Shown one piece after another: positions 1 through 6,975 of a stretch of DNA of 64,000 nucleotides. The DNA is taken from assembly GCF_029946505.1 (NCBI RefSeq), contig NZ_JARZHG010000050.1, positions 1 through 64,000 on the forward strand, given 5' to 3'. A program made the translations under genes and the position numbers. Positions within the stretch are counted from its first letter, which is position 1, and every line of letters starts with the position of its first letter. The DNA comes from Polyangium sp. y55x31. Lineage in GTDB: Bacteria > Myxococcota_A > Polyangia > Polyangiales > Polyangiaceae. The notes below the pieces were generated by a model, which saw only the letters and a program-made list of their open reading frames with translations, did not search any database and was not told where the DNA came from.

Positions 1-1262
1 TCGGTCGAGCCGGGGACGGGCGGGGCCGCCTGCGCGTTGCGGCGACCGCCGGCCGCGGCGCCGCCGCCCGCGCCGCCCGCGCCGCCGAGGAGCTGATTCA
101 GCGTGCCCGAGAGGTCCTTGCAACCAGCGTGCTGGAGGGGCAATACGTGCATTTGCCCCTCGCCGGATTGCGGGACGTCCATGCGCTTGATGAGCTCGAG
201 CAGGCGCATGTAATCGGGCTGGTTCGCCGTGATGACGAGCGAATTCGTGCGGTCGTCGGCGATGATGCGCGCGCCGCCGCCCGCGCCGCCGCCGCCCGCG
301 CCGCCCCGCGCGCCGCCCTTGCCTCCGGCGCCCGGCTTGAGATCGAGGATCTCGTTCAATTTCATGGCGACGTCGTTCGCCCCGGCATAATGGATCGGCT
401 CGAACCAGATCTGATCCCCCGCGCCGCCGACGTCGATGTCCTCGAGGATGCGGATCATGCGCTGCACGTTCGAGCCCGTGTCCGTCATGATGATGAGGTT
501 GCCGGACGGGTGGACCGTGATGTCGCCCTCCTTCGATTTGAACTTCCCGAGGACGTTCGCGGCCTCGTTCGGATCGACGCTGGCGACGCGATACATGCGG
601 GTGATGAAGCGATCCTCGGCGGGGACCGCGGTGCCGGCGCCGTAAATGGGGGTCGTCTGCGAGACGACGCCGGGGGTCTCCACGATCTTGAGGAAACGGC
701 CGTGCGGAATGACGGTGAGGCCGTTCGTCTCGAGGATCGAGAGGAACGCGCTGTACGCCTCCTGCACCGTGACCTTGTCCGGCGAATACACCGTGGCCTT
801 GATCTGGCGGAGCTTGCCGCCATAGATGAAGCGCCGGCCGGTGATGTTGCTGATGGCCTTGACGAGCTCGTTGAGGTCGGCCTCCTCCAGATTGAAGGAG
901 ACCATGAAGTTGCCATTACGCGGCTTGAAATCGATTTCCTTCGGGCCCTGCTTGACGCCGGCCATGGGATCCTCGCCGACGACGGGCGCGGGGCCAAACG
1001 GCGTCGCAGCGCGCGGCGGCGGGCCGGGCGGGAAGCCGGGAGGATTGCCCGCATTCGGGTTGGCCCCGGCGCCGCCGGCCGCCGCCGGGGGCGCGCCGGT
1101 CTGGGGGGCGGCCTGCGGGCGCGCGCCGGGCGTCTTGAGGACGGGCGCGCCGCGCGGCGGACCATTCTGCGCGGACGCGATCGCGGGTGCGGAGGCGCAG
1201 AGCAGCGCGGCGAAACCGAAGCCAAACCTTCCCAGGCGGGAGTTTCTGTAAGGCGTGTTCAT
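1..1262 (-). CDS. gspD: Type II secretion secretin GspD, N-terminal part (runs off the window)
   Basis: This is the outer-membrane secretin of a type II secretion system, cut at the window edge so that only about 420 N-terminal residues are visible. A signal peptide (FGFAALLCASAPAIASA, residues 14-30) is followed by a Pro/Ala/Gly-rich linker. An N0 domain then begins near residue 105 (FMVSFNLEEADLNELVKAI), followed by N1- and N2-like KH modules, the latter with DDRTNSLVITANQPDY. A Gly/Ala-rich insert lies inside the N-domains. The pore-forming beta domain is missing because it lies beyond base 1. The ATG at 1262 has GAGG just upstream, but an in-frame ATG eight codons earlier (1286) is equally possible. 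It lies downstream of gspC and a small membrane protein in the same direction. Family assignment is secure; the exact start is not. Confidence 0.88.
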   Translation of the reverse strand, partial: MNTPYRNSRLGRFGFGFAALLCASAPAIASAQNGPPRGAPVLKTPGARPQAAPQTGAPPAAAGGAGANPNAGNPPGFPPGPPPRAATPFGPAPVVGEDPMAGVKQGPKEIDFKPRNGNFMVSFNLEEADLNELVKAISNITGRRFIYGGKLRQIKATVYSPDKVTVQEAYSAFLSILETNGLTVIPHGRFLKIVETPGVVSQTTPIYGAGTAVPAEDRFITRMYRVASVDPNEAANVLGKFKSKEGDITVHPSGNLIIMTDTGSNVQRMIRILEDIDVGGAGDQIWFEPIHYAGANDVAMKLNEILDLKPGAGGKGGARGGAGGGGAGGGARIIADDRTNSLVITANQPDYMRLLELIKRMDVPQSGEGQMHVLPLQHAGCKDLSGTLNQLLGGAGGAGGGAAAGGRRNAQAAPPVPGST

Positions 1263-1301
1263 GATCCTCGAATTCGATTCGGTCATTCGCTACGGAAGAC
1301 T

Positions 1302-1604
1302 TCAGGGCGTGGCCTCGGCGGGCGGCTCGGCCGGGGCGGCCGCTTTACCACGCTTCGGGCGCGGGAGCTTGGTCGTCGGTTTGCCCGGCGTCGCCGCGGC
1401 GACCTCGGCCGGTTTGTCCGAGCTAGACTCACTCGCCTCGCTGGATTCGCCCCGGGCGGGCAAGACGGATTTCGCGATCGTGACGACGAGCAGGCTCGCG
1501 AGGGCGACGAAGCCGATCGAGCCCACGACGAACGTGCCCACGTAGAGCAGCGTTCGCTGGAGGAGGCTTCCCTCGTTGAATGCAGGCAGCTTGAGCTTGG
1601 CCAT
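1302..1604 (-). CDS. Small single-pass membrane protein between gspC and gspD
   Basis: This 100-residue protein has one clear membrane segment (about residues 20-46, TLLYVGTFVVGSIGFVALAS). A Ser/Glu stretch and a Lys/Pro/Ala-rich C-terminus ending PPAEATP follow. The N-terminus MAKLKLPAFNEG is short and basic, so the Pro-rich tail is probably periplasmic. It starts on ATG with GAGGG immediately upstream and sits 50 bases after gspC and 39 before gspD, so it is surely part of the same transcript. I do not recognise a named Gsp component. Its size and topology suggest an accessory inner-membrane piece of the secretion machine, which is inference from position only. Confidence 0.7.
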   Translation of the reverse strand: MAKLKLPAFNEGSLLQRTLLYVGTFVVGSIGFVALASLLVVTIAKSVLPARGESSEASESSSDKPAEVAAATPGKPTTKLPRPKRGKAAAPAEPPAEATP

Positions 1605-1654
1605 CCCTCGGTCTCCCGTCTCGATGCCGTTCGTCGCGGAACCGTTCGTCCCGG

Positions 1655-2629
1655 TCACTTGATGTTGAAATCGATGTTCATCGGCTTGCCTCGCCGATTG
1701 ACGCTCACCTGGAGCTTGTCCGCGGTGCGGAGCCGCGCGTATGCCTCGAGCGCTTTCTGCGGGTCGCTCATCTCGAAGCCATTGATGGACTGGAGGCGGT
1801 CGCCATTCTCGAGGCCGAGTGTACCGAGCAGCGATTCCGGGCGCACGCCGAAGAGCCGGATCCCGACGACCTTGTCGCCCTCCTTTTCGGGTACGATGCG
1901 CGCCGACCGCATGAGCTCCGCCTGATTCTCCAGGATCTGATCGACGACCGAACGCTCGACGTCGAATTGGTTTTCGCTGATCTTGTGAATCTTGTCCGCG
2001 ATCTCCTTCGGAACGGCTTTCCCTTTGCCTTTCGGCTTCGGCGCGTCCGGCGTGCTCGAAGGCGCAGGCGAGGCGGACGCGAGCTTCTTCGGCGGCTCGC
2101 CGTGCACCTGCATCTGGCAGCGCGAGCTGCCGCTCATGAGCCACACGCGATCCCAGCCGATCCAGTAGATCTGGTGGCCCGAGACGTCGTCGCCGCGCCG
2201 CCGGAGCTGCGCTTTGCCGTCCGAGCCCGCAATGGCCGCGAACGACCAATCGGGATCTTCCGATTGCGTGATCAAAAGGACCTTGCCGACGTCGCAGACG
2301 GGATCGTTGTAAGGATCGCTGTTATCGGGCGCCGGCGACTCGGCGGGGCTCGGCAGATCGAGGGGCTTGCCGTCGAGAGGGCCCGTGACGGAGTCGAACG
2401 GGTTGCGGCTCAGGATCGGCCCAGCGTTGACCGTGCGTTCCTGTCCGGAGCTCGTGTGCGACGCGCCACCCTTGGGCGGCGGCGGCGGCGGTGGCATCGA
2501 CGACGGATCGAGCAGGACGCTGCCGGCGACGAGCTCGCCCATTCCGGACGCCTGGAAATAGGCGGCGGAGGCGATCAAGAGGCAGATGACCGCGGGAAAG
2601 TAGCGCTTCAGGATCGCATCGAGTCCCAT
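1655..2629 (-). CDS. gspC: Type II secretion inner-membrane protein GspC with PDZ domain
   Basis: The 324-residue protein shows GspC architecture: a short cytoplasmic N-terminus, one membrane helix (residues 11-28, YFPAVICLLIASAAYFQA), a Pro-rich periplasmic linker, a homology region after SRNPFD (about residue 75), and a C-terminal PDZ domain (about 240-324). The PDZ carries LGLENGDRLQSINGFEM. In the family, GspC links the inner-membrane platform to the secretin and helps choose substrates. A poly-proline run sits near residue 45. GGAG lies 8 bases before the ATG. The following genes are a small membrane protein and gspD, which supports the call. A 181-base gap separates it from the sigma-54 activator upstream. 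Confidence 0.88.
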   Translation of the reverse strand: MGLDAILKRYFPAVICLLIASAAYFQASGMGELVAGSVLLDPSSMPPPPPPPKGGASHTSSGQERTVNAGPILSRNPFDSVTGPLDGKPLDLPSPAESPAPDNSDPYNDPVCDVGKVLLITQSEDPDWSFAAIAGSDGKAQLRRRGDDVSGHQIYWIGWDRVWLMSGSSRCQMQVHGEPPKKLASASPAPSSTPDAPKPKGKGKAVPKEIADKIHKISENQFDVERSVVDQILENQAELMRSARIVPEKEGDKVVGIRLFGVRPESLLGTLGLENGDRLQSINGFEMSDPQKALEAYARLRTADKLQVSVNRRGKPMNIDFNIK

Positions 2630-2810
2630 GAGCCCAGCTCCGTACTAGCGAGAGACGTGCCAGCCCCGACCTTAGCGCTTCCCGGGCCTTTTTTCGCGCG
2701 GGAAGGCCACGATCGACAAGGTGGCGAAGGGGGGAGGGTGGGGGCGGCGAGGATTGCCAAAGTGACAATCGGATTTTCAAGCGACGGGGTCGCCCCGGTC
2801 TTCCCGGTGA

Positions 2811-4214
2811 TCAACCCTCGATCTCTCCGAGCTTGCGATAGATCGTGCGGGTGGAGATCCCGAGGAGCTGGGCGGCGACGGATTTGTCGCCATGGGCGTA
2901 ACGGAGGGTCTCCCGGATGAGCCGGCGTTCGACCTCGTCGAGCGGCGTTCCGACCGAGAACGTGATCGTCTCGGGGGCCGCGGCGAGGCTCTCGCGGATC
3001 GACTCGGGGAGGTCCTCGACGGACAATTTCTCGCCGCGGCAGAGGACGGCGGCGCGCTCGATCACGTTTTCCAGCTCGCGGACGTTGCCCGGGAACGAGT
3101 AGTCGAGCAGGCGCGCGATGACCTCACGCGGGGCTTCGAGGCGGCCGCGATTGTTCTTCGCGCAGTAAACACCGAGAAAATGGTCGACGAGCAGCGGGAT
3201 GTCCTCGCGGCGCGCCCGGAGCGGAGGCACGGTGATGGCGATGACGTTCAGGCGATAAAAAAGGTCCTCGCGGAAGCGGCCGGCCGCGATCTCGGCGCGG
3301 AGGTCCTTGTTGGTGGCGGCGACGATTCGAACGTCGGCGCGGACGGTATCGCCGCCGATGGGCTCGTATTCGTTTTCCTGCAGGACGCGCAGGAGCTTGA
3401 CCTGAACGGAAGGCGTGAGCTCGCCGATCTCGTCGAGGAAGAGGGTGCCGCCCGCCGCTTTGGCGAATCGACCCTCGCGGCGCGCGAAAGCGCCGGTGAA
3501 TGCGCCGCGCTCGTGGCCGAAGAGCTCGGCTTCGAGGATGGTCTCCGGGATGGCGGAGCAGTTGACCGCGACGAAAGGCCCGTGGCGGCGCGCGCTGTGA
3601 TCGTGGATGTAACGAGCGACGAGCTCCTTGCCCGTGCCACTTTCGCCGAGGACGAGCACGGTGGCGGACGAGGGCGCGGCCTGCGTGGCGACGTCGAGGA
3701 CGCGGCGGAGCGCCGGGCTCGATCCGATGATCTCGCGCTTCGTGAGGAGCTTGAGCTCCTGGCGGAGGGAGCGGTTTTCGGCGACGAGGGAGCGGCGCTC
3801 CGCGGCTTTGCGGACGCTCTTGATGATCGTCATCCGCTTGAGGGGCTTTTCGACGAAGTCGTAGGCGCCCTCGCGCATGGCCTGGACGGCCGTCTCGACG
3901 GTGCCGTACGCCGTCATGAGGACGACCTCGGTGTCGGGGGCGAGCTGCTTGATCGCGCGGAGGAGCTCGATGCCGCTGGTGCCGGGCATCATGAGGTCGG
4001 TGAGGACGACCTCGACGCGGTGTCCGCGGAGAAGGTCGAGCGCGGCGCGGGCCGAGGACGCCGTGAGGACGCGCATGCCGTCGCGCTGGAAAATCTTCTC
4101 GATGGAAGCAAGGTTACTGGGCTCGTCGTCCACCACGAGCACGGTGGGCGCGTCGGCCCCGGCCTTCGCCTCGGGAGGCGCGGGCGTCGAAGATCCTGAC
4201 AGCTCGTCAACCAT
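2811..4214 (-). CDS. NtrC-family sigma-54-dependent response regulator
   Basis: This 467-residue regulator has the three classical parts. The receiver domain (residues 24-140) has acidic pair D29/D30, phospho-acceptor D73 in LTDLMMPG, and K123. The AAA+ domain (160-395) carries Walker A GESGTGKE (190-197), the sigma-54-contacting GAFTGA loop (237-242) and Walker B LFLDEIGE (258-265). The Fis-type helix-turn-helix is at 440-465 ([18 protein letters not shown]). Phosphorylation should drive hexamer assembly and open-complex formation at -24/-12 promoters. No cognate kinase is adjacent. The histidine kinase at about 10.1 kb has an NtrB-like layout but is not linked. The nearest downstream genes encode type II secretion parts, so it may control them, but that is only positional inference. 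Confidence 0.95.
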   Translation of the reverse strand: MVDELSGSSTPAPPEAKAGADAPTVLVVDDEPSNLASIEKIFQRDGMRVLTASSARAALDLLRGHRVEVVLTDLMMPGTSGIELLRAIKQLAPDTEVVLMTAYGTVETAVQAMREGAYDFVEKPLKRMTIIKSVRKAAERRSLVAENRSLRQELKLLTKREIIGSSPALRRVLDVATQAAPSSATVLVLGESGTGKELVARYIHDHSARRHGPFVAVNCSAIPETILEAELFGHERGAFTGAFARREGRFAKAAGGTLFLDEIGELTPSVQVKLLRVLQENEYEPIGGDTVRADVRIVAATNKDLRAEIAAGRFREDLFYRLNVIAITVPPLRARREDIPLLVDHFLGVYCAKNNRGRLEAPREVIARLLDYSFPGNVRELENVIERAAVLCRGEKLSVEDLPESIRESLAAAPETITFSVGTPLDEVERRLIRETLRYAHGDKSVAAQLLGISTRTIYRKLGEIEG

Positions 4215-4348
4215 GTCGACAACATGTCACACCGGCAGGCACGGTGTCCACGTTGTCTGACGGTTCGTCAACTTGGCAAGGGCGAGGTGGCTGAGATCAC
4301 GAAAATCGACGGGATGCGCCGTTGCCAGGATGTCCGGTTGCCAGGGTG

Positions 4349-4909
4349 TCAGCGGATCAACTTCGAGAGCTTCTTGAAGGACTCCGTCCCGGCGCGTCCG
4401 AGCCAGTCGAAGACGACGGTCTCCATCGTGGTGATCGTGGCGCCGGCGGCGCGGCAGAGTTCGAGGCCGATGGCGCGGTGATCGTCGCGGCGCGAGGCGA
4501 CGCCGTCGGCGATGACGTGCACGTTGGTTCCACGTGTGGCGAGCTCGCGCACGGTCTGCATGACGCAGACATGCGTCTCCATGCCGAGGACGATCGCGTT
4601 GCGCGGCGTGCCGATCGAGGCCCACGCGCGCTCGAAGCCACGTTCGTCACAAGCGGAGAAGTCGATCTTCTCGACGACGGGCGCGCGGAGGGCGCGGAGC
4701 TTGTCGCCGATCGGCGCGATCGTGCGGCCGAGGCCCGCGGGGTACTGCTCGGTGGCGATCACGCGCGCGCCGAGGAGGTCGGCGGCCTCGAGGAGCACCG
4801 TGGCAGCGCGGACGAGGTCCTTCATGCGGTCCTCGGGCATGGCCGCGGCGAGTTTGTCCTGCACGTCGACGACGAGCACCACGCTCGTCTTGGGATCGAG
4901 CCGTCGCAT
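4349..4909 (-). CDS. Isochorismatase-family cysteine hydrolase
   Basis: The 186-residue protein has the single-domain isochorismatase-like fold. The expected triad is visible: D15 in VVDVQDK, K81 in VEKIDFSA, and the nucleophile C115 in GMETHVCV, with the cis-peptide region before it. The length is typical for the family. Members hydrolyse amides such as nicotinamide or ureido compounds, or isochorismate, and this one resembles the YcaC-like general hydrolase group. The substrate cannot be read from sequence. It is followed, 30 bases beyond on the other side, by a separate two-gene unit, and nothing nearby suggests a siderophore or nicotinamide pathway. Confidence 0.85.
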   Translation of the reverse strand: MRRLDPKTSVVLVVDVQDKLAAAMPEDRMKDLVRAATVLLEAADLLGARVIATEQYPAGLGRTIAPIGDKLRALRAPVVEKIDFSACDERGFERAWASIGTPRNAIVLGMETHVCVMQTVRELATRGTNVHVIADGVASRRDDHRAIGLELCRAAGATITTMETVVFDWLGRAGTESFKKLSKLIR

Positions 4910-4939
4910 CGTTTGTCCTCCAACGGGTGACGAGAGCGG

Positions 4940-5383
4940 TCAGCGAGAGAGCCGGAAGCTCCTCAAGAATTTGACGAGGTCGCTGCGAGCGTCGAAGCGC
5001 AAGAGCGCGCGAGCGACGACGGCGCCATCCTCGTTTTTGATGGCGCCGGGGAGCACGGTCATCGATTCGAGTAGCTCCCGCACGGAGACGTCTTTCTGGC
5101 CTTCGAAGACGTACGGTTTGTCGTCGTCGCCCCGGAAGCGGAACGCGTAGGGGAGCGTGCCCGTGCGGAGGAGGTCCATGCCGAGGGTGCCGCGGAGGTA
5201 GCGATGATCCGCGAGGCCCGGGGCGTCGATCGCGCCCTCGATCTCGACCTCGGGGCGGCGGAGGAAGCGGAGGAGCGGGGCGCTCTTGGCGCGGATCGTG
5301 AACGCGAGAGGTCGCTCTTGGTGGGGCTCGTCCACGCGGTGGTAGCTGCCCGCCATCGTCTCGCGAAACTCGAAGCCGCTCAC
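4940..5383 (-). CDS. Small conserved protein coupled to a 2Fe-2S ferredoxin
   Basis: This 147-residue protein begins on GTG in a GTGA overlap with the stop of the ferredoxin-like gene upstream, so the two are translationally coupled. It starts VSGFEFRETMAGSYH and reads as alternating strands (LAFTIRAKSAPLLRFL, VEIEGAIDAPGL, YLRGTLGMDLLRTGTLPYAFRF). No signal peptide or membrane segment is seen. The FxETMAGSYH opening resembles an all-beta module that I recall alongside GMC-type oxidoreductases; this is a weak recollection, not a demonstrated match. A role as partner of the ferredoxin is inferred from coupling alone. Function unknown. Confidence 0.75.
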   Translation of the reverse strand: MSGFEFRETMAGSYHRVDEPHQERPLAFTIRAKSAPLLRFLRRPEVEIEGAIDAPGLADHRYLRGTLGMDLLRTGTLPYAFRFRGDDDKPYVFEGQKDVSVRELLESMTVLPGAIKNEDGAVVARALLRFDARSDLVKFLRSFRLSR

Positions 5384-5769
5384 GGCTCGCCGCCCTCCGC
5401 AGGCTTGGCTTTTGGAGCAGGCAGCGGAGGTCCGGCGGTCTTCTCGTCGAAATCGTTGGAGGGCAAAAGGAGGCGCTCGACGCGGGTGCCGTTCGCGAGC
5501 GATTCGACGATCGCGGGGACGTCCTCCATCGTGACGCGGCCGTAGAAGTAGCCGTCGGGCTCGACGGCAATGGCCGGGCCGGCCCAGCAGACGTCGAGGC
5601 AGCTCGACGTGCAGGCGCGCACCTCGGTCTTCGCGAGGCCCCGATCCTTGAGCGCGTCCTTGAGAGCGGCGTGGATCTCGACGGCGCCGCGCTGCGCGCA
5701 CGAGCCCTTGGGCGTGCCGTCGGGGCGGCGGTTCACGCAGACGAAGAGGTAACGCTTGCGTTGAGGCAC
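5380..5769 (-). CDS. Thioredoxin-like 2Fe-2S ferredoxin
   Basis: The 129-residue protein has the cysteine layout of thioredoxin-fold 2Fe-2S ferredoxins: C11 in LFVCVNRR, C24 in KGSCAQRG, and a C-x3-C-x3-C cluster C53/C57/C61 in ACTSSCLDVCWAGP. C11, C24, C57 and C61 are the likely cluster ligands; C53 is extra. The domain ends near residue 100, after YFYGRVTMEDVPAIVESL, and a Pro/Lys/Ala-rich tail follows. Such proteins transfer single electrons in the cytoplasm, and relatives also occur as the NuoE-like subunit module. It overlaps the next gene by GTGA. The partner oxidoreductase is not visible here. Confidence 0.85.
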   Translation of the reverse strand: MPQRKRYLFVCVNRRPDGTPKGSCAQRGAVEIHAALKDALKDRGLAKTEVRACTSSCLDVCWAGPAIAVEPDGYFYGRVTMEDVPAIVESLANGTRVERLLLPSNDFDEKTAGPPLPAPKAKPAEGGEP

Positions 5770-5805
5770 GACGCGAGCCTTACGCCGGGGCTCGCGGCGG
5801 TCAAG

Positions 5806-6975
5806 TCAGGGGGTCGTGACGGAGACGGAGAGGCCGTAGTAGCTCGGATCCGAGGCGCGGCCGCCCGCCGTGACGCGCACGTAGTACGTGCCGGCCGCGA
5901 CGTTCTCCGCCTTGGCGAGCGAGCAGTAGCCGAAGGCGTCGTCATTCGTGACGAGCTCCTTGCCGGTGGAATCGAGGATCGTGACGATCGTGTCGAGCGT
6001 GCTCATCACGCAGCCGCCGAGGCCGGCGTCGCCGGTCTGCGCGGTGATCACGGAGCCGTCCGTCGCGACCTGGACGGAGACGTAGTCGGCATCCATGACG
6101 GGCGAGAGGATCGCCTGCCAGCCGCTCGTGAAGGTGTTCGCCTGGGCGATCGTGTCGTTCGGCTCGGTCTCGTGGATCTCGAGCTGACAGGTCGGGCTGC
6201 ATCCGTCGCCCGCGGTGGTGCCGCCGTCGTCGCATTGCTCGCCGGGCGTACGCACGCCGTCGCCGCAGGTGTTGGTGATCGCGTCGATCACGAGGCGGTA
6301 GTGGAACGTGGGGTTCGGAGTGTCGGGCGCGGCGGTGACGCGCGCGTAGTAGAGGCCCGGCTGGACGAGCGCGAGCGTGGCGCGCGAGCAGTAGCCCTCG
6401 CCCGCGTCGTCGTCGCTCGCGAGCACGGTGGCGCCGTTCGAGCCGAGGATCTCGACGACGGTGTCGAGCTTCGACGCGGCGCAGGCGCCGTCGCCCGGGT
6501 CGCGGGTCTCGACGACGAGGCTCGCGGACGCGGGCACATCAAACGAGAAGACGTCGACGTCGCCGGCCGGCGCGATTTGCGCGCCCCACGGCGAGCTCCA
6601 CGCGTTCGCTTGCGCGGGCGTGTTGTTCGGCTCGGCCTCGCTCGTGACGAGCTTGCAGTTCGCGTCGCAGAGGTCGGCGCCGCCGGGGTTTCCGTCGTCG
6701 CATTCCTCGCCGATCTCGGGGTTCAGGTTGCCGTCGCCGCAGACGGGATCGGGCGGGCTACCGCCCGTGCCGCCTTGCCCGCCGATGCCGCCCGCGCCGC
6801 CTTGTCCACCCACGCCGCCGACGCCGCCCGCGCCGCCTTGTCCGCCTGCGCCGCCTTGTCCTCCGCTGCCGGAGCTCGACGAGGTGGTGGTTTGTCGCGG
6901 CGGGAGCTCGTCTTCGCCGCACGCGACGAGCGCGAGGCCGAAGAGCGCGGCGAGGGGCCAGATGCGCGAGGTCAT
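5806..6975 (-). CDS. Secreted lipoprotein with Cys-rich repeats and two PPC domains
   Basis: The 389-residue protein starts with a lipoprotein signal (lipobox LVAC, C19). A Gly-rich linker made of GGQGGAGG-type units (about residues 38-68) follows. Then come two copies of a Myxococcota Cys-rich element, CGDGNLNPEIGEECDDGN and CGDGVRTPGEQCDDGG, each followed by a pre-peptidase C-terminal (PPC) beta-sandwich. The PPC domains show EAEPNNTPAQAN, DVDVFSFDV, LYYARVTA and again ETEPNDTIAQAN, GTYYVRVTA. No protease domain is attached, which is unusual since PPC domains usually ride on secreted proteases. The ATG overlaps the stop of the vWA gene upstream by ATGA, so both are co-translated and probably work together on the cell surface. 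Function unknown. Confidence 0.85.
   Translation of the reverse strand: MTSRIWPLAALFGLALVACGEDELPPRQTTTSSSSGSGGQGGAGGQGGAGGVGGVGGQGGAGGIGGQGGTGGSPPDPVCGDGNLNPEIGEECDDGNPGGADLCDANCKLVTSEAEPNNTPAQANAWSSPWGAQIAPAGDVDVFSFDVPASASLVVETRDPGDGACAASKLDTVVEILGSNGATVLASDDDAGEGYCSRATLALVQPGLYYARVTAAPDTPNPTFHYRLVIDAITNTCGDGVRTPGEQCDDGGTTAGDGCSPTCQLEIHETEPNDTIAQANTFTSGWQAILSPVMDADYVSVQVATDGSVITAQTGDAGLGGCVMSTLDTIVTILDSTGKELVTNDDAFGYCSLAKAENVAAGTYYVRVTAGGRASDPSYYGLSVSVTTP

Noticed and set aside
129-1925. 598-codon plus-strand frame over gspD/gspC
   Set aside because: Antisense to clear type II secretion genes, with Arg/Asp/Leu-rich shadow composition.
2646-2662. A -24/-12-like sigma-54 element on the minus strand (TGGCAC, then TCGCT with correct GG-to-GC spacing) before gspC
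   Set aside because: Its predicted start (about 2636) lies downstream of the GGAG ribosome site of gspC, so it would make a leaderless message. The -12 box also differs at one key base. It remains tempting because a sigma-54 activator lies upstream.
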